Assembly: GCF_030272615.1 (NCBI RefSeq)
Contig: NC_081406.1
Coordinates: 114,979,783-115,043,782, forward strand
Reading direction: 5' to 3'
Origin: Cryptomeria japonica
Taxonomy: Eukaryota; Streptophyta; Pinopsida; Cupressales; Cupressaceae
DNA length: 64,000 nucleotides
Part shown: positions 22,512-34,019 of the stretch, piece after piece
Position numbering within the stretch: the first letter of the stretch is position 1
Layout: the number at the start of each line of letters is the position of its first letter
The notes under the pieces: generated by a model
Seen by the model: only the letters and a program-made list of their open reading frames with translations
The model's database searches: none
Told to the model about the DNA's origin: nothing
Position numbers and translations under genes: made by a program

Positions 22512-25153
22512 ATATAATGTAAGAGAATTATCCAATATAAGGACTTTAATAGTAGCCCTTTATTTATTTATTTAGTAAGGACCATTCTTTGATTATGAGG
22601 AACATGAAGTTTTTTGTAATCACGAAATTTATACTCCGACCTATCATATTTATGGAACTTTAGAAGTTGAGTAATCGGAATCTATAACTTTTGGTAATAG
22701 ATAATATTTTTATTAAAAAATTAAGGTAGAATTTGGTGTATATATTGTTTTTTTTAAATGTTTTAAAAGAGAAATGGTGAATTTCAAATTTCAAAGGATT
22801 TTATAATTCCGTAAGTTTTTAGAAAATTTGTATTATTTAGAGAGAAATAAATGGGAGCTTAAGTTTTGGGTAGTTAGCTTTCATTGGCAAGTAATTTAGT
22901 TTTGATTGGTTGTAATTTTCTCTTTTTTATTTTACAATTGTTTTAGCAAACTAATTTACTAGGTAGACTTTTGACCATTTTCATTACTTTGAAATAGAAT
23001 TTCTCTTAAATCTATACTCTTCTTAATTCACAAGACCACTTACACCTTGCTCTCTTCCTAACCATTTTTGTCAGCTAGGATGCCATGTGTCATGCTACAT
23101 TCCCAACCAATATTGAGCACACTCATGTCCCTTAAATTCATATTGATATTTCCTACCAACTACTTGGTTTCCCAAAAACAATAATTCACCTCTATCCCTC
23201 AAAAGGGATCAAGATGTACTTATAAAAAGACGAATAACTAATAAGGATAGGATTCAAGCTCTCAATAGGAATTTAGGTTACACATTTGAACATCTAAGGC
23301 ATGAAAAAGAGAGCATGGGTCACATAGACAATCACAATCAAGATCTCAATTATTAGACCTCTCTTATTACATTAATGCAAGAGCATCTAAATGGTCAAGT
23401 AATTTTGGACAGCAAATTATTTTATAGGTGTTTATTTGCTTGCATAAATATTTATCTCTTGTTAAAAAAATATTTTTTATTCATAATATTTTGATTGTGC
23501 ACACAAAGCTATAACTATTCATTTTAATATGTACTACTACATAATCTTCATGAAGCCTACAAATTATGATTAGAGTATCTTCTGAGTGTCATGAAAATTC
23601 TTATGTTTCTAATTTATATTTTGATTGCTTTTGTATAATTTATGGTGAGTTCTTATTAAAAAGGGGACCTAACCAACTTGTATACCAAAAGTTCTAAACT
23701 TCATGCCAAATATAATGTTACCTATTTAAGTATTGATCCTATGCAATTTTTTGGTTGAAGACACATTGAATTTTAAAGATCATTTCTCAACATAGTAATT
23801 TATGAATGAATCATCTTACAAGACAAAAAGGACATGTCCAATTCTAAGGAAGATTAAGGAATTGAAATATCTAAATATTTTGTCAAATGGTCTTGATCTC
23901 ATGTGTATAGGCTATTAAAATATATTTTTGGTTGGCACCACCCTACTACATTTTTTTCTCTATAAAATATGGTAAAATTGTGACAAGTAATGGAGGAGGA
24001 GATTATACTGATGATAAAAAATTGGAAAAGGACTAAGATTCTTGACAAGTACTTGTGATTCTAGAAAAATATCAACTATGATACATACATCACTTGTTAC
24101 TCTTATTTTGTAAAGAGTTAATCTAGTATCATGTATTCCTACATCAATTATTTGTAATGGTATAAGGATATATAACCTAATAGCCAAAGTATAATATGTG
24201 TATTTCGTTGTAGGTAATCCATAAGATAAATGGCTTAGAAAAGAAGAGGCAAATTTTTTTTAAAATCACAATGTGATAATGAACTCACTAGTTTATGATA
24301 AGAGGTATAGAAGTGTTGTAACCCTTCGGACCATGTAGAGGCAAGTAATGATTGTTGTTGAAATTTAGTCATGGTGAGGGACTAGAACATGAACCACATT
24401 TGGAAGAGGTTTCAAATTTTAGTGATAAACTAACCACAAAAGATAATCTTGTCATAGCATTAGTGGGAGTAATAAGTAATATAAAACTTGACCTCTCTTT
24501 CTAATAAGGAAGTTTCAATCTTAATATCTACTAGATTGGATCAATAATTTGGTTGAATACTTAATGATTGAGTTTTTTGAAGAACCAAAGTGATTTAAGT
24601 ACATGCCACTACCAGATTGAAAAGATAAGTTTTCTTATATTGGGAATATGTGCACAAAAAATGAGCAAAGAAGAATAAGTCAATATATATAAGTGGGATG
24701 AGATGGTTATAAAGTTGAAGGCAAGTTTTTGTTAGTGAACTACATTTCAGGAATTTTTGAAGAATTTTTTGGTATTTGCACCAAAATGGTGAACTAAAAA
24801 CTAACCACACACCTATAAAAACCACAAAATGTAGGTAATGCATTCTAGTTATTTGAAAATTTAAATAGCCCAAATGTGTTACAACTTGGAAAATTTAAGC
24901 CTTAACGCAACTAGGTTTTAGAGTTAAATCCCGTATGGGTTAAACTTATTATAAAACTGTGATCAATATTTTACAATACAAGAAACCTGTATGTACTTTT
25001 CCAGTTATATTATTTTAAAGTGACCAACTAGGTCATTTCAACCTGCGACCATTATAAAACTGTGACATTGTTTTTTAAAAAATTCAAAAGGCTATCTAGG
25101 AAAATATGGGAATCATGGAGGTCTCAAAATTTGAACACACAGCATGACTTTGA
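22512..25153. other. AT-rich intergenic DNA
   Basis: About 2.6 kb of AT-rich sequence with no coding frame longer than expected by chance. I recognise no transposon domain, RNA gene or clear terminal repeat. Confidence 0.5.
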
Positions 25154-25174
25154 GGGGGGGGGGGGGGGGGGGGG
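25154..25174. repeat. Homopolymer of 21 G
   Basis: An uninterrupted run of 21 guanines in AT-rich DNA. It could fold as a G-quadruplex. Its length may be unreliable in the assembly. Confidence 0.9.
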
Positions 25175-26367
25175 CGCTAAATTAGGCCTTCCTTAAAACA
25201 AATTTATCTTTAAGCTCTTAAACTTCAAACCACAGTTATATTTATTAACTTTGCAATAATAAAACACAATACACAAGAAACACAAAATTTATGTGGAAAA
25301 CCCTAAGCAATGAGAAAGCACTATGAGAATCACACTCACAATATGAATAATTTATTACACTATTTTAGGCTCAAGGCCAAGGAAGCTTAGTGCTCTGAAT
25401 TTAGACTTGGAAAACTAAGGCACACAATATTAGGATAAGATACAATGATCTTATATTACTGAGACACACAATCCTAGGGCAAGATACAATGGACTTGCAT
25501 TACTAAGGCTTGCTTCTCTAGGACAAGATACAAATCGACACAAGATGCCAAAAATAGTATGCTATATTTTGGCAGGTATAAGGAAATAATAAATTGAAAT
25601 GAACAAAATCTCTTTATCACGAAACTATGCTTTAACCATTGTGTCAAATGAATAATCTCATGGCAAACATAATTCACACATTCATTGTCTCAAAACTTTG
25701 TCACACTAAAGTATATCAACATTAAAGCTCATCATATTATGAAATTCACACTTTTGCTTCTCCACATATTCTTTCACATCATTCACACTCAATCCACATC
25801 AATCCATATTTCAATTCACACATCTGCACATCCTGAAATATTAACTCATTCATTGAAACCCTCAACTAGGTTGGTCATGTAGATAAAATATACATAAATT
25901 ACATAGGGTCAGCCACAAAGAGAAACTACACCAAATACAGTCCACTCCAAGAAATAAAGGGGACCCAAATACATCACAACAAGTCTTCCAAATTCAATTC
26001 CAATGAACTGCTCACACTAAAACATCCTCTAAAGTCGACATCAAACATAACCTGTAGATTATAGCTAATAAACCAGTCAGTCCAAAAAACTCACCCAATA
26101 CAAATTACTCAATGTGAATATTCACACACCATGGTAAAACCCATAACAAAAATCTAACTCAACCTCCAATGTATATCCTAACCAAAAGAGTATGAGCCAA
26201 ATAACATAAACCAATTGATCCTACTAGAGACCAACACAACTAAGCACACCAAACAAGTGAACAACATAACTTCAGTTTGTTGAGCAAACCAACATATAAA
26301 GTCTAAACAAAATATGGTAACTAAACACTGCATGAACTATATTAAATCAATAAATAAAATATGGTAA
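25175..26367 (-). repeat. Possible decayed copia LTR, minus strand
   Basis: Read on the minus strand, GGGTTTTCCACATAAA (about 25290-25306) resembles the U5 phrase of the LTRs in this window. Beside it, about 25420-25530, is a tandem repeat of about 43 bp, 2.5 copies. Its units contain small hairpins (AAGAT-ACAATG-ATCTT; GCAAG-ATACAATGGA-CTTGC). No terminal motif, partner LTR or target duplication was found. The rest of the stretch up to element C is featureless. Confidence 0.3.
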
Positions 26368-26372
26368 TTTAT

Positions 26373-27881
26373 TGTTGGCATTATAACAGACAATAAGAGA
26401 TTGTTGGCATTATGACAGACAATAAGAGATTGTTGGCATTTCAATTAAGATATTGAGAAGGTTGTTGATAATTATGGATATAACTGATTAAGGATGTTTA
26501 CTGTCTTCACAATATTATTTTGTCATTGATGTCAAGAAATTGATTTTCTGATTTAGTATGATGTTGCCATATCTTAAGAAGTATGTTTTGAAGAGAATTA
26601 AGATGTCGGTAAAAGACACAGAAAGAATGTGATGAATAAGGGGAGGAATAAGTTATTCAATGGGCAACTATTACCGAGTTAGACAATGATGAGATCATGT
26701 TGTTTAGATTGTTTTGATATCCTACATATGCTATTGTTTGTAAGGTTAATACTATACTATGCTACCGAGCAAGGAACCTAGTCAGTAAACCCTAAGGTTA
26801 TCGCTATCGGTTAATGAAGGCGGAATGTCTATTGAGTGAAGTTTAGTATTTACCGAGTTGCAACCGAGTAATAACATAATGCATTGGATGTATACATGCA
26901 TTATTTAATGATGGAAGCTGATGAGCTGGTTGTGATTAAATGATTAGTACAATGTGTATGAAGTTTGTTAAGGATCTATGGCAATGGAAGATTGGTAGGA
27001 AAATCTACAGCTCAGATTGAACCGCAATACCCTAGCACAAGTTCCAAGAAATGTATGCAAGTTCCAAGGTGAGGTAAAACATTTTCAAATCGAAGGATAC
27101 ATTGAACTTGGTCAAGATTGAAGATCTGATGACTATGATTGATCATGGGAAATGTGATCAAAGAGATTAAGCGGTGAGCAAATTGTTTATAAATAAGGAA
27201 CTGTTGATAAACAATGTATGCAGGCAAGTGTAAGCACAAGGATGCTACATAGTGATTACCGAGCACAGAAGCTTGAAGACCTGTTTGAATAACAGAGTAA
27301 GGAGCCCAACAGAGGGACAAGATAAGTCCTATGACTAGATTGTATTGAGAAAATAAGAATCTTCTTTAGCATTTTAGATGCAAAGTTGTAGACATATTCA
27401 TTACTGTTATTTATTTGTAAGAGATAGAAAATCTCTTAACCGAGTGGAGTTAACAGTCTTATTTGTAAATCCTCTAGCAAGGTGACATTTTGATTGAGTG
27501 TTTGAAACCCTTTAACAAGGTCACCTCTAACAAGGTGAAGATCCTAACAGATCTGAGGGAAATCCCTTAACCGGGTCACATCTAGCAATGTGTTTGTAAT
27601 CCTTAACAGGATTTGCTTTTAACCAAGCATACTCTAGAAGAGTATATTTCTTAGTGGGTTTGAAATCCCACAATGGTTTTTCCCTATTTGGGTTTCCACA
27701 TTAAATCTAGTGTTATGAGTGTTGTTATGATTATGTGTTCTTAAGTTTGTACGTTTTACAGTTTTGGCTACGTATATCTATTAAAGCTACCGAGGTTGAA
27801 TCTGTTGAATATATTGAAGATTAAGTTTGTATGATTCACCCTCCCCTCTCATCTTATTAACAATTGGCATCAGATTTATCA
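26373..27881 (+). repeat. 5' LTR of element C
   Basis: The length is 1509 bp. It begins with three near-identical 29-bp copies of its own terminus (TGTTGGCATTATAACAGACA...), the third diverging. It shares TTGTCATTGATGTCAA with other LTRs here. A mini-hairpin array spans about 27425-27650, followed by GTGGG..CCCAC (27655-27672) and TTTCCCTATTTGGGTTTCCACA. It ends ...GGCATCAGATTTATCA, directly before the real primer site. Confidence 0.92.
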
Positions 27882-27895
27882 ATTGGTATCAAAGC
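27882..27895 (+). other. Primer binding site of element C
   Basis: ATTGGTATCAAAGC matches the initiator tRNA-Met complement TGGTATCAGAGC with one change. A second primer-like string, TGGCATCAGA, lies 17 bp upstream inside the LTR (27865-27874). Confidence 0.82.
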
Positions 27896-27945
27896 TTTGG
27901 ACTCCAAAAGAAAAAATTTAAAGGACTAGAGGAAAAGATCCAAAG

Positions 27946-29034
27946 ATGTACAAGAGGGATGCACCGAAGCTGAACAAGTCAAGTTTCTCTACATGGCAGA
28001 AAAGGGTGAAGTTGCACCTATCAAGAATTGGAGAATATGTTGTATATTATCTGGAGAATGATTTCATTACACCTAGTACCTATCCATTGACAATGGCAGA
28101 GATAAAGGCAAATCAAGAACATATTCAAGCAATGATTGAAATAACATCTGTATTGACCGACTCAGAGTTTAATGATCTAGAAGGCTACAATGATGCCAAG
28201 GCAATGTGGGACAAGCTCATATCTATGTATGGTGGTGATGAACATGTTCAAAGAGAAAAAGTGGACAGTCTACGTGGACAACTTTAATCTATGAGAATGA
28301 ACAAAAAAGGAGCAGGAAGAACCATTGAAGAGAAGGATGTCACAAGTAAGATATTAAGAACCCTTCTACCTGCTTATGCAATCCGAGTATCTGTAATCAA
28401 TGAATTGAGGTATGTACCCAATATGTCAGTTTCTTTGGATGCTACTATTGGTAAGCTACATGCATTTGAGTTAAATAACTTTGATAACAGTGGGTCTTCG
28501 GTAAATAAAATTAAGTCTGCATTTAGTTCTTTTCATCTTGATGAATCTGATGATTACAATGATAGAAAGTATAAGTACTCTGAAGGGAACCACAGTGGAG
28601 AAAGTGAAAGATTTCACAAAAACATGGAGGAGGTACACAAAATTTATGAAGAAATCAAAAAGCAAGAAGAGTTTGAAGCACTATTAGCCAGAAGGCTACC
28701 AAGAGGAAAAGGTAAGTACAAAGGAAAGTTGCCTTTGAAATGTTTTAACTATGATAGAATAGGACATATGGCTTCTAATTGTCCTAACAAAGAATCTAGT
28801 GAAAAGAGAGATTACCGAGATGACAGACAGAAAGATAATCATTACAGAGGACACCGAGACTTCAAAAGAAGAGATAAAAAGACATGTCTAATAGCTGATG
28901 AGGAATCTAATGATGATAAATCAGATGAAACTGACATAGAGGAAGTTGTTTATGTGGCTATCAAAGATGGATCAGATGAAGAAAGGTACGAACAAAAATC
29001 TTTAATATCTCACATAAATACTAATGATTCTTAG
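27946..29034 (+). pseudogene. Element C gag
   Basis: The Gag polyprotein start is MYKRDAPKLNKSSFSTWQKRVKLHL, with a UBN2-like core. It is interrupted by TAA at about 28285 (RGQL*SMRMN, a CAA-to-TAA change) and continues in the same frame. The zinc knuckle is CFNYDRIGHMASNC at about 28740-28782, with tyrosine at the second cysteine as in element B. A charged Asp/Glu/Lys-rich tail follows. The segment ends at TAG 29032, where a tryptophan before the protease is expected. Confidence 0.87.
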
Positions 29035-30396
29035 ATCATAGATAGTGGATGCTCACATCACATGACAGGTGATAAACACAAGTTTGTTATGTTAGAAGAT
29101 TATGATGGAGGTTATGTAAGATTTGGTAATGATGCACCATGTCCAGTGAGAGGTAAAGGATCTATAACACTTCTTGACAATGCTAAATGTAATGATGTTT
29201 ACTGGGTTGAAGGTTTGAAATACAATTTGTTGAGTGTGGCACAGGTAAACAATACAGGATACCGAATAGAGTTTCAGAAAGGAATTGTCAAAGTTCATGA
29301 CAAGCATGGAAAGTTAGCATCTACTGAGACACAAACAAAAGGTATCACATTTCACATTGACTCAACTCGGAATAAATGTCTATATGCAAAGATAGATGAT
29401 ACCTGGTTATGGAATAAAAGGTTTTGTCATGTAAATTTTGATAATCTTATAAAAATAAGCAAGAAGCACCAAGTAAAAGGTCTACCGAGTCTTGAGAAAC
29501 CTGAGAATGCTATATGTCAAGGATGCGAGATGGGTAAGATGACAAGATCAATCTTTACAAGTAAGTCCTACACTTCTAAGGGAATTTTAGATCTTGTACA
29601 TATTGATCTTTGTGGTCCTATGAAAGTACAGAGTTATTATGGTGATAAGTATTTCATATTATTTGTGGATGATTACTCAAGGATGATGTCAGTAATGTTT
29701 TTAAAAGAAAAATCAGAAGCTTTTCAAATGTTTAAATGGTACAAGGCAAGAGTTGAAAATGAAACAAGAAGACAACTGAAATGTCTTAGATCTGATAGAG
29801 GAGGTGAGTTCACTTCTAATGAATTTAACTTATACTGCAATGATCATGGTATAAAGAGGCAAGTATCTTCACCGAGAACACCCTAGCAAAATGGGATAAC
29901 TGAGAGAAGAAACAGATCAATTGTGGATTGTGCAAGAACCTTGATGATAGAAAAGAAGGTACCTCAAACATTTTGGAGAGAAGCAATCAACACTGTAGTT
30001 TATACCCTGAACCAAGTACAACTAAAGAAAGGAACCTTGAAGACACCATATGAAATTTGGTATGACAAGAAACCTAATGTAAGTTATTTTAAAATCTTTG
30101 GAATTAGATGTTATGTTCACAAAGATGACAGAAATGGTAAGTTTGATCAGAAAAGTGAAGAAGGAACATTTCTTGGTTATTCTTCTAGAAGCAAAGCATT
30201 TAAATGTCTGATCAAATCATCTAACAAAATAGTAGAAATTGTAAATGTGAAAATTGATGAATTTGCAGAAAGAAATGATGAAGGAAACTCCAAAGAACCA
30301 GAAGATTATGAAGGATTTGTATATGTTCAACCGAGAAAACTATTGAAGGAAATGAAGAGAATATCCAGTTACCGAGTGATGAAGAAGATCATATAG
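29035..30396 (+). pseudogene. Element C protease and integrase
   Basis: The protease site is IDSGCSHHMTGD at about 29041. The integrase zinc finger is NKRFCHVNFDN..ICQGCEMGK. The catalytic core shows VHIDLCGPM, RSDRGGEF and the glutamate motif QNGITERRNRS. A TAG at about 29884 replaces the glutamine before QNG (CAG to TAG). The C-terminal segment 29923-30396 ends by a frameshift near 30340, after which the expected acidic linker continues in another frame. Confidence 0.88.
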
Positions 30397-32063
30397 AATC
30401 TACTGAGCCTATATTAGCCAAGTATGACAGAAGAAATCATGCATCAAATCAGATTATAGGAGATAAGAATGATCCAGTGATGACAAGGAATAAACTAAGA
30501 GAGAACACATGTTTGATAATTGAATTTGAACCAAGGATAGTGAAAGAGGCCTTTAACAATGAAGATTGGATAAATGTTATGACAGAAGAGATTGATCAAA
30601 TCAAGAAGAATGACACATGGACACTGGTCCCAAGACCAAAGGACAAAAATGTAATCAGTATAAAGTGGATTTTCAGAAACAAGCTGAATGAAAAAGGCGA
30701 GGTCATTCGAAATAAAGCAAGACTAGTTTGCAAAGGTTATGCTCAAGAAGAGGGAATTGATTATGGTGAGACTTTTGCACCTATGGCAAGACTTGAAGGA
30801 GTAATAACATTGTTGGCATACACTGCTTACAAGAATTTTAAAGTACATCAAATGGATGTCAAATCTGCATTTCTGAATGGTATATTAGAAGAAGAAGTTT
30901 TTATTGAACAACCTGAAGGATTTGTTAAAGGAGAGAATAAAGATCAGGTATGTAAACTGAACAAAGATTTATATGGTCTGAAACAAGCACCTAGAGCATG
31001 GTATGAAAGATTGCACTCTTATTTAATCAAGATTGGTTTTATAAGGACAAGTGAAAACAACAATATGTACATGAAGAATGATGAAAATGGAATACTGATC
31101 TCAGCCATATTTGTTGATGATATTATCTTTTGTGGAAATGACTCTTTATGCAAGAACTTCGGAAATGAAATGAGCAAAGAATTTGAGATGTCATTAATCA
31201 GTGAGATAAAGTATTTTATAGGTCTACAGATATTGCAAATGAAAGATGAGATTTTCATTACTCAATCCAAGTACATAAAAGAAATCTTGAAGAAATTTGG
31301 AATGGAGGATTCAAAACCAGTAAGTACTCCTATGACTACCAACTATAAACTATCAAAGAATGATGAATCTGCATCTGTTAATGATACACTTTACCAATCT
31401 ATAATTGGAAAGTTGCAATATGTTGTTCACAACAGGCCAGATATAGCACATGCAGTAGGTATAGTTGCAAGATTTTCTGCAGATCCCAAGGAAACACAGA
31501 TTACAACAATCAAGAGAATTTTCAAATACTTGAAAGGCACTGAGGATTATGGTTTAATATATCAGAAAGGAAATGACTTTGATTTAAAAGTTTATACTGA
31601 TGCTGATTGGGCAGGCGACATAGATGATAGGAAAAGCATAGGTGGTGGAGCTTTCTTTTTAGGAGAAAGACTAGTAAGTTGGTTTAGCAAGAAACAAGGA
31701 TGTATTTCACAGTCAATGGCGGAAGCTGAATCTGTTGCTACAGCATTGAATTGTACCAATATAGCATGGATCAAACAACTATTGGAAGGCATAAATGAGA
31801 AAGTTACCGAGCCAGTAACTATATTCTATGATAATACTAGTGTCATTAACATTTCAAAGAATCCTGTTATGCATTGTAAGACAAAGCACATCTCTATCAA
31901 ATATCATTATCTTAGAGAAGAAGTTCAAGAGAAGAAAGTGGTGTTGGAGTATGTTAGTTCAAAGGAACAAATAGCAGACATTTTCACCAAGCCACTGCCA
32001 AGGGACACTTTTGAGTATCTCAGAAGTAAGTTAGGGGTCCTACCCCTATCTTCTACTCACTGA
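30397..32063 (+). pseudogene. Element C reverse transcriptase and RNase H
   Basis: The open part 30477-32063 (528 codons) is uninterrupted. RT motifs are [27 protein letters not shown] and the catalytic [10 protein letters not shown]. RNase H has [13 protein letters not shown] and [10 protein letters not shown], where STAEAEY is usual, and ends [12 protein letters not shown]. This is the best-preserved pol segment in the window. It is cut off from the upstream polyprotein by the frameshift near 30340. Confidence 0.9.
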
Positions 32064-32390
32064 CCAAGTTCGGTGAAAGCATCAATTCGATGACTCTGAA
32101 GAATACCTTTTAGGAGTTGATGTTGATTTACACACTTTAGGATGTTTCCTAAAGGTGTGCAGGAAACAAAAATAGGGAATGGGAATTGAAGACAAAATGC
32201 TCTAACCGAGACTGAGTTGATACGAAACAGCAAAGGAATTACTTCACACAGGAAGAAATTATGTATTAGTTTTCTTTTGGCATTGTTGTCAAAGGGGGAG
32301 AAGACTAATGACAGGGGGAGAGAATTTTAGCAATCACGGCAATCTGAATTTGAATCCTTTTAGGTCAAATCAATTGGTTTTGCCATCAAT

Positions 32391-32404
32391 GCCAAAGGGG
32401 GAGA
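32391..32404 (+). other. Polypurine tract of element C
   Basis: CCAAAGGGGGAGAT directly precedes the 3' LTR. It is nearly identical to the tract of element B. Confidence 0.8.
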
Positions 32405-32405
32405 T

Positions 32406-33852
32406 TGTTAGCATTATAATAGACAATAAGAGATTGTTGGCATTATAACAGACAATAAGAGATTTTTGGCATTTCAATTAGGATATTGAGAAGGTTGTTG
32501 ATAATATTGTTTTGTCATTGATGTCAAGAAATTGATTTTCTGATTTAGTATGATGTTTCCATATCTTAAGAAGTATGTTTTGAAGACAATTAAGATGTCG
32601 ATAAAAGACATAGAAAGAATGTGATGAATAAGGAGAGGAATAAGTTATTCAATGGGAAACTATTACTGAGTTAGACAATGATGAGATCATGTTGTTTAGA
32701 TTGTTTTGATATCCTACATATGCTATTGTTTGTAAGGTTAATACTATACTATGTTACCGAGCAAGGAACCTAGTCGGTAAACCCTAAGGTTATCTCTATT
32801 GGTTAATGAAGGCGGAATGTCTACCAAGTGAAGTTTAGTATTTACCGAGTTGCAACCGAGTAATAACATAATGCATTGGATGTATACATGCATTATTTAA
32901 TGATGGAAGCTGATGAGCTGGTTGTGATTAAATGATTAATACAATGTGTATGAAGTTTGTTAAGGATCTATGGCAATGGAAGATCGGCAGGAAGATCTAC
33001 AGCTCAGATTGAACCGTAATACCCTATCACAAGTTCCAAGGTGAGGTAAAACATTTTCAAATCGAAGGATACATTGAACCTGGTCAAGATTGAACATCTG
33101 ATGGCTATGATTGATCGTGGGAAATGTGATCAAAGAGATTAAGCGGTTAGCAAATTGTTTATAAATAAGGAACTGTTGATAAACAATGTATGCGAGCAAG
33201 TGTAAGCACAGGGATGCTACATAGTGATTACCGAGCACAGAAGCTTGAAGACCTGTTGGAATAACAGAGTAAGGAGCCCAGCAGAGGGACAAGATAAGTC
33301 CTGTGACTAGATTGTATTGAGAAAATAAGAATCTACTTTAGCATTTTAGATGCAAAGTTGTAGACATATTCATTACTATTATTTATTTGTAAGTGACATA
33401 AAATCTCTTAACCGAGTGGACTTAACAGTCTTATTTGTAAATCCTCTAGCAAGGTGACATTCTGATTGAGTGTTTGAAACCCTTTAACAAGGTCACCTCT
33501 AACAAGGTGAAGATCCTAATAGATTTGAGGGAAATCCCTTAACTAGGTCATATCTAGCAATGTGTTTGTAATCTTTAACATGATTTTCTTTTAACCAAGC
33601 ATACTCTAGAAGAGTATATTTCTTAGTGGGTCTGAAATCCCACAATGGTTTTTCCCTATTTGGGTTTCCACATTAAATCTAGTGTTATGAGTGTTGTTAT
33701 GATTATGTGTTCTTAAGTTTGTACGTTTTACAGTTTTGGCTACGTATATCTATTAAAGCTACTGAGGTTGAATCTGTTGAATATATTGAAGATTAAGTTT
33801 GTATGATTAACCCCCCCTCTCATCTTATTAACAATTGGCATCAGAGTTATCA
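32406..33852 (+). repeat. 3' LTR of element C
   Basis: The length is 1447 bp, collinear with the 5' copy. The triplicated left terminus is also present here, with the first unit starting TGTTAGC and the third altered to TTTTTGG. The right end ...GGCATCAGAGTTATCA again carries the internal primer-like sequence, so both oddities were present before insertion. A short deletion near 33035 and one near 32490 distinguish it from the 5' LTR. Confidence 0.92.
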
Positions 33853-33889
33853 TTTATTTAGACTAATAAAATTAAGTTTTAGGTATTGG

Positions 33890-33937
33890 GGTAAGGAGGG
33901 AGGGGGAGACTAAGAGGGAGAGAGAGACCTAGAGAGA

Positions 33938-34019
<82 letters not shown>

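Larger units (their letters stand above)
26373..33852 (+). mobile_element. Ty1/copia retrotransposon C, full length with target duplication
   Basis: A complete 7480-bp element. LTRs are at 26373-27881 and 32406-33852, flanked by the exact duplication TTTAT (26368-26372 and 33853-33857). Primer site, gag, protease, integrase, RT, RNase H and polypurine tract are in the usual order. Stops at about 28285, 29032 and 29884 and a frameshift near 30340 inactivate it. The LTRs are unusual: the left terminus is repeated three times and a primer-site-like sequence lies inside the right end. The family differs from B and E but shares their LTR architecture. Confidence 0.95.

Noticed and set aside
22512-25150. 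Further genes or small RNA genes downstream of the kinase
   Set aside because: No frame, splice pattern, tRNA-like box or repeat terminus could be supported by eye.
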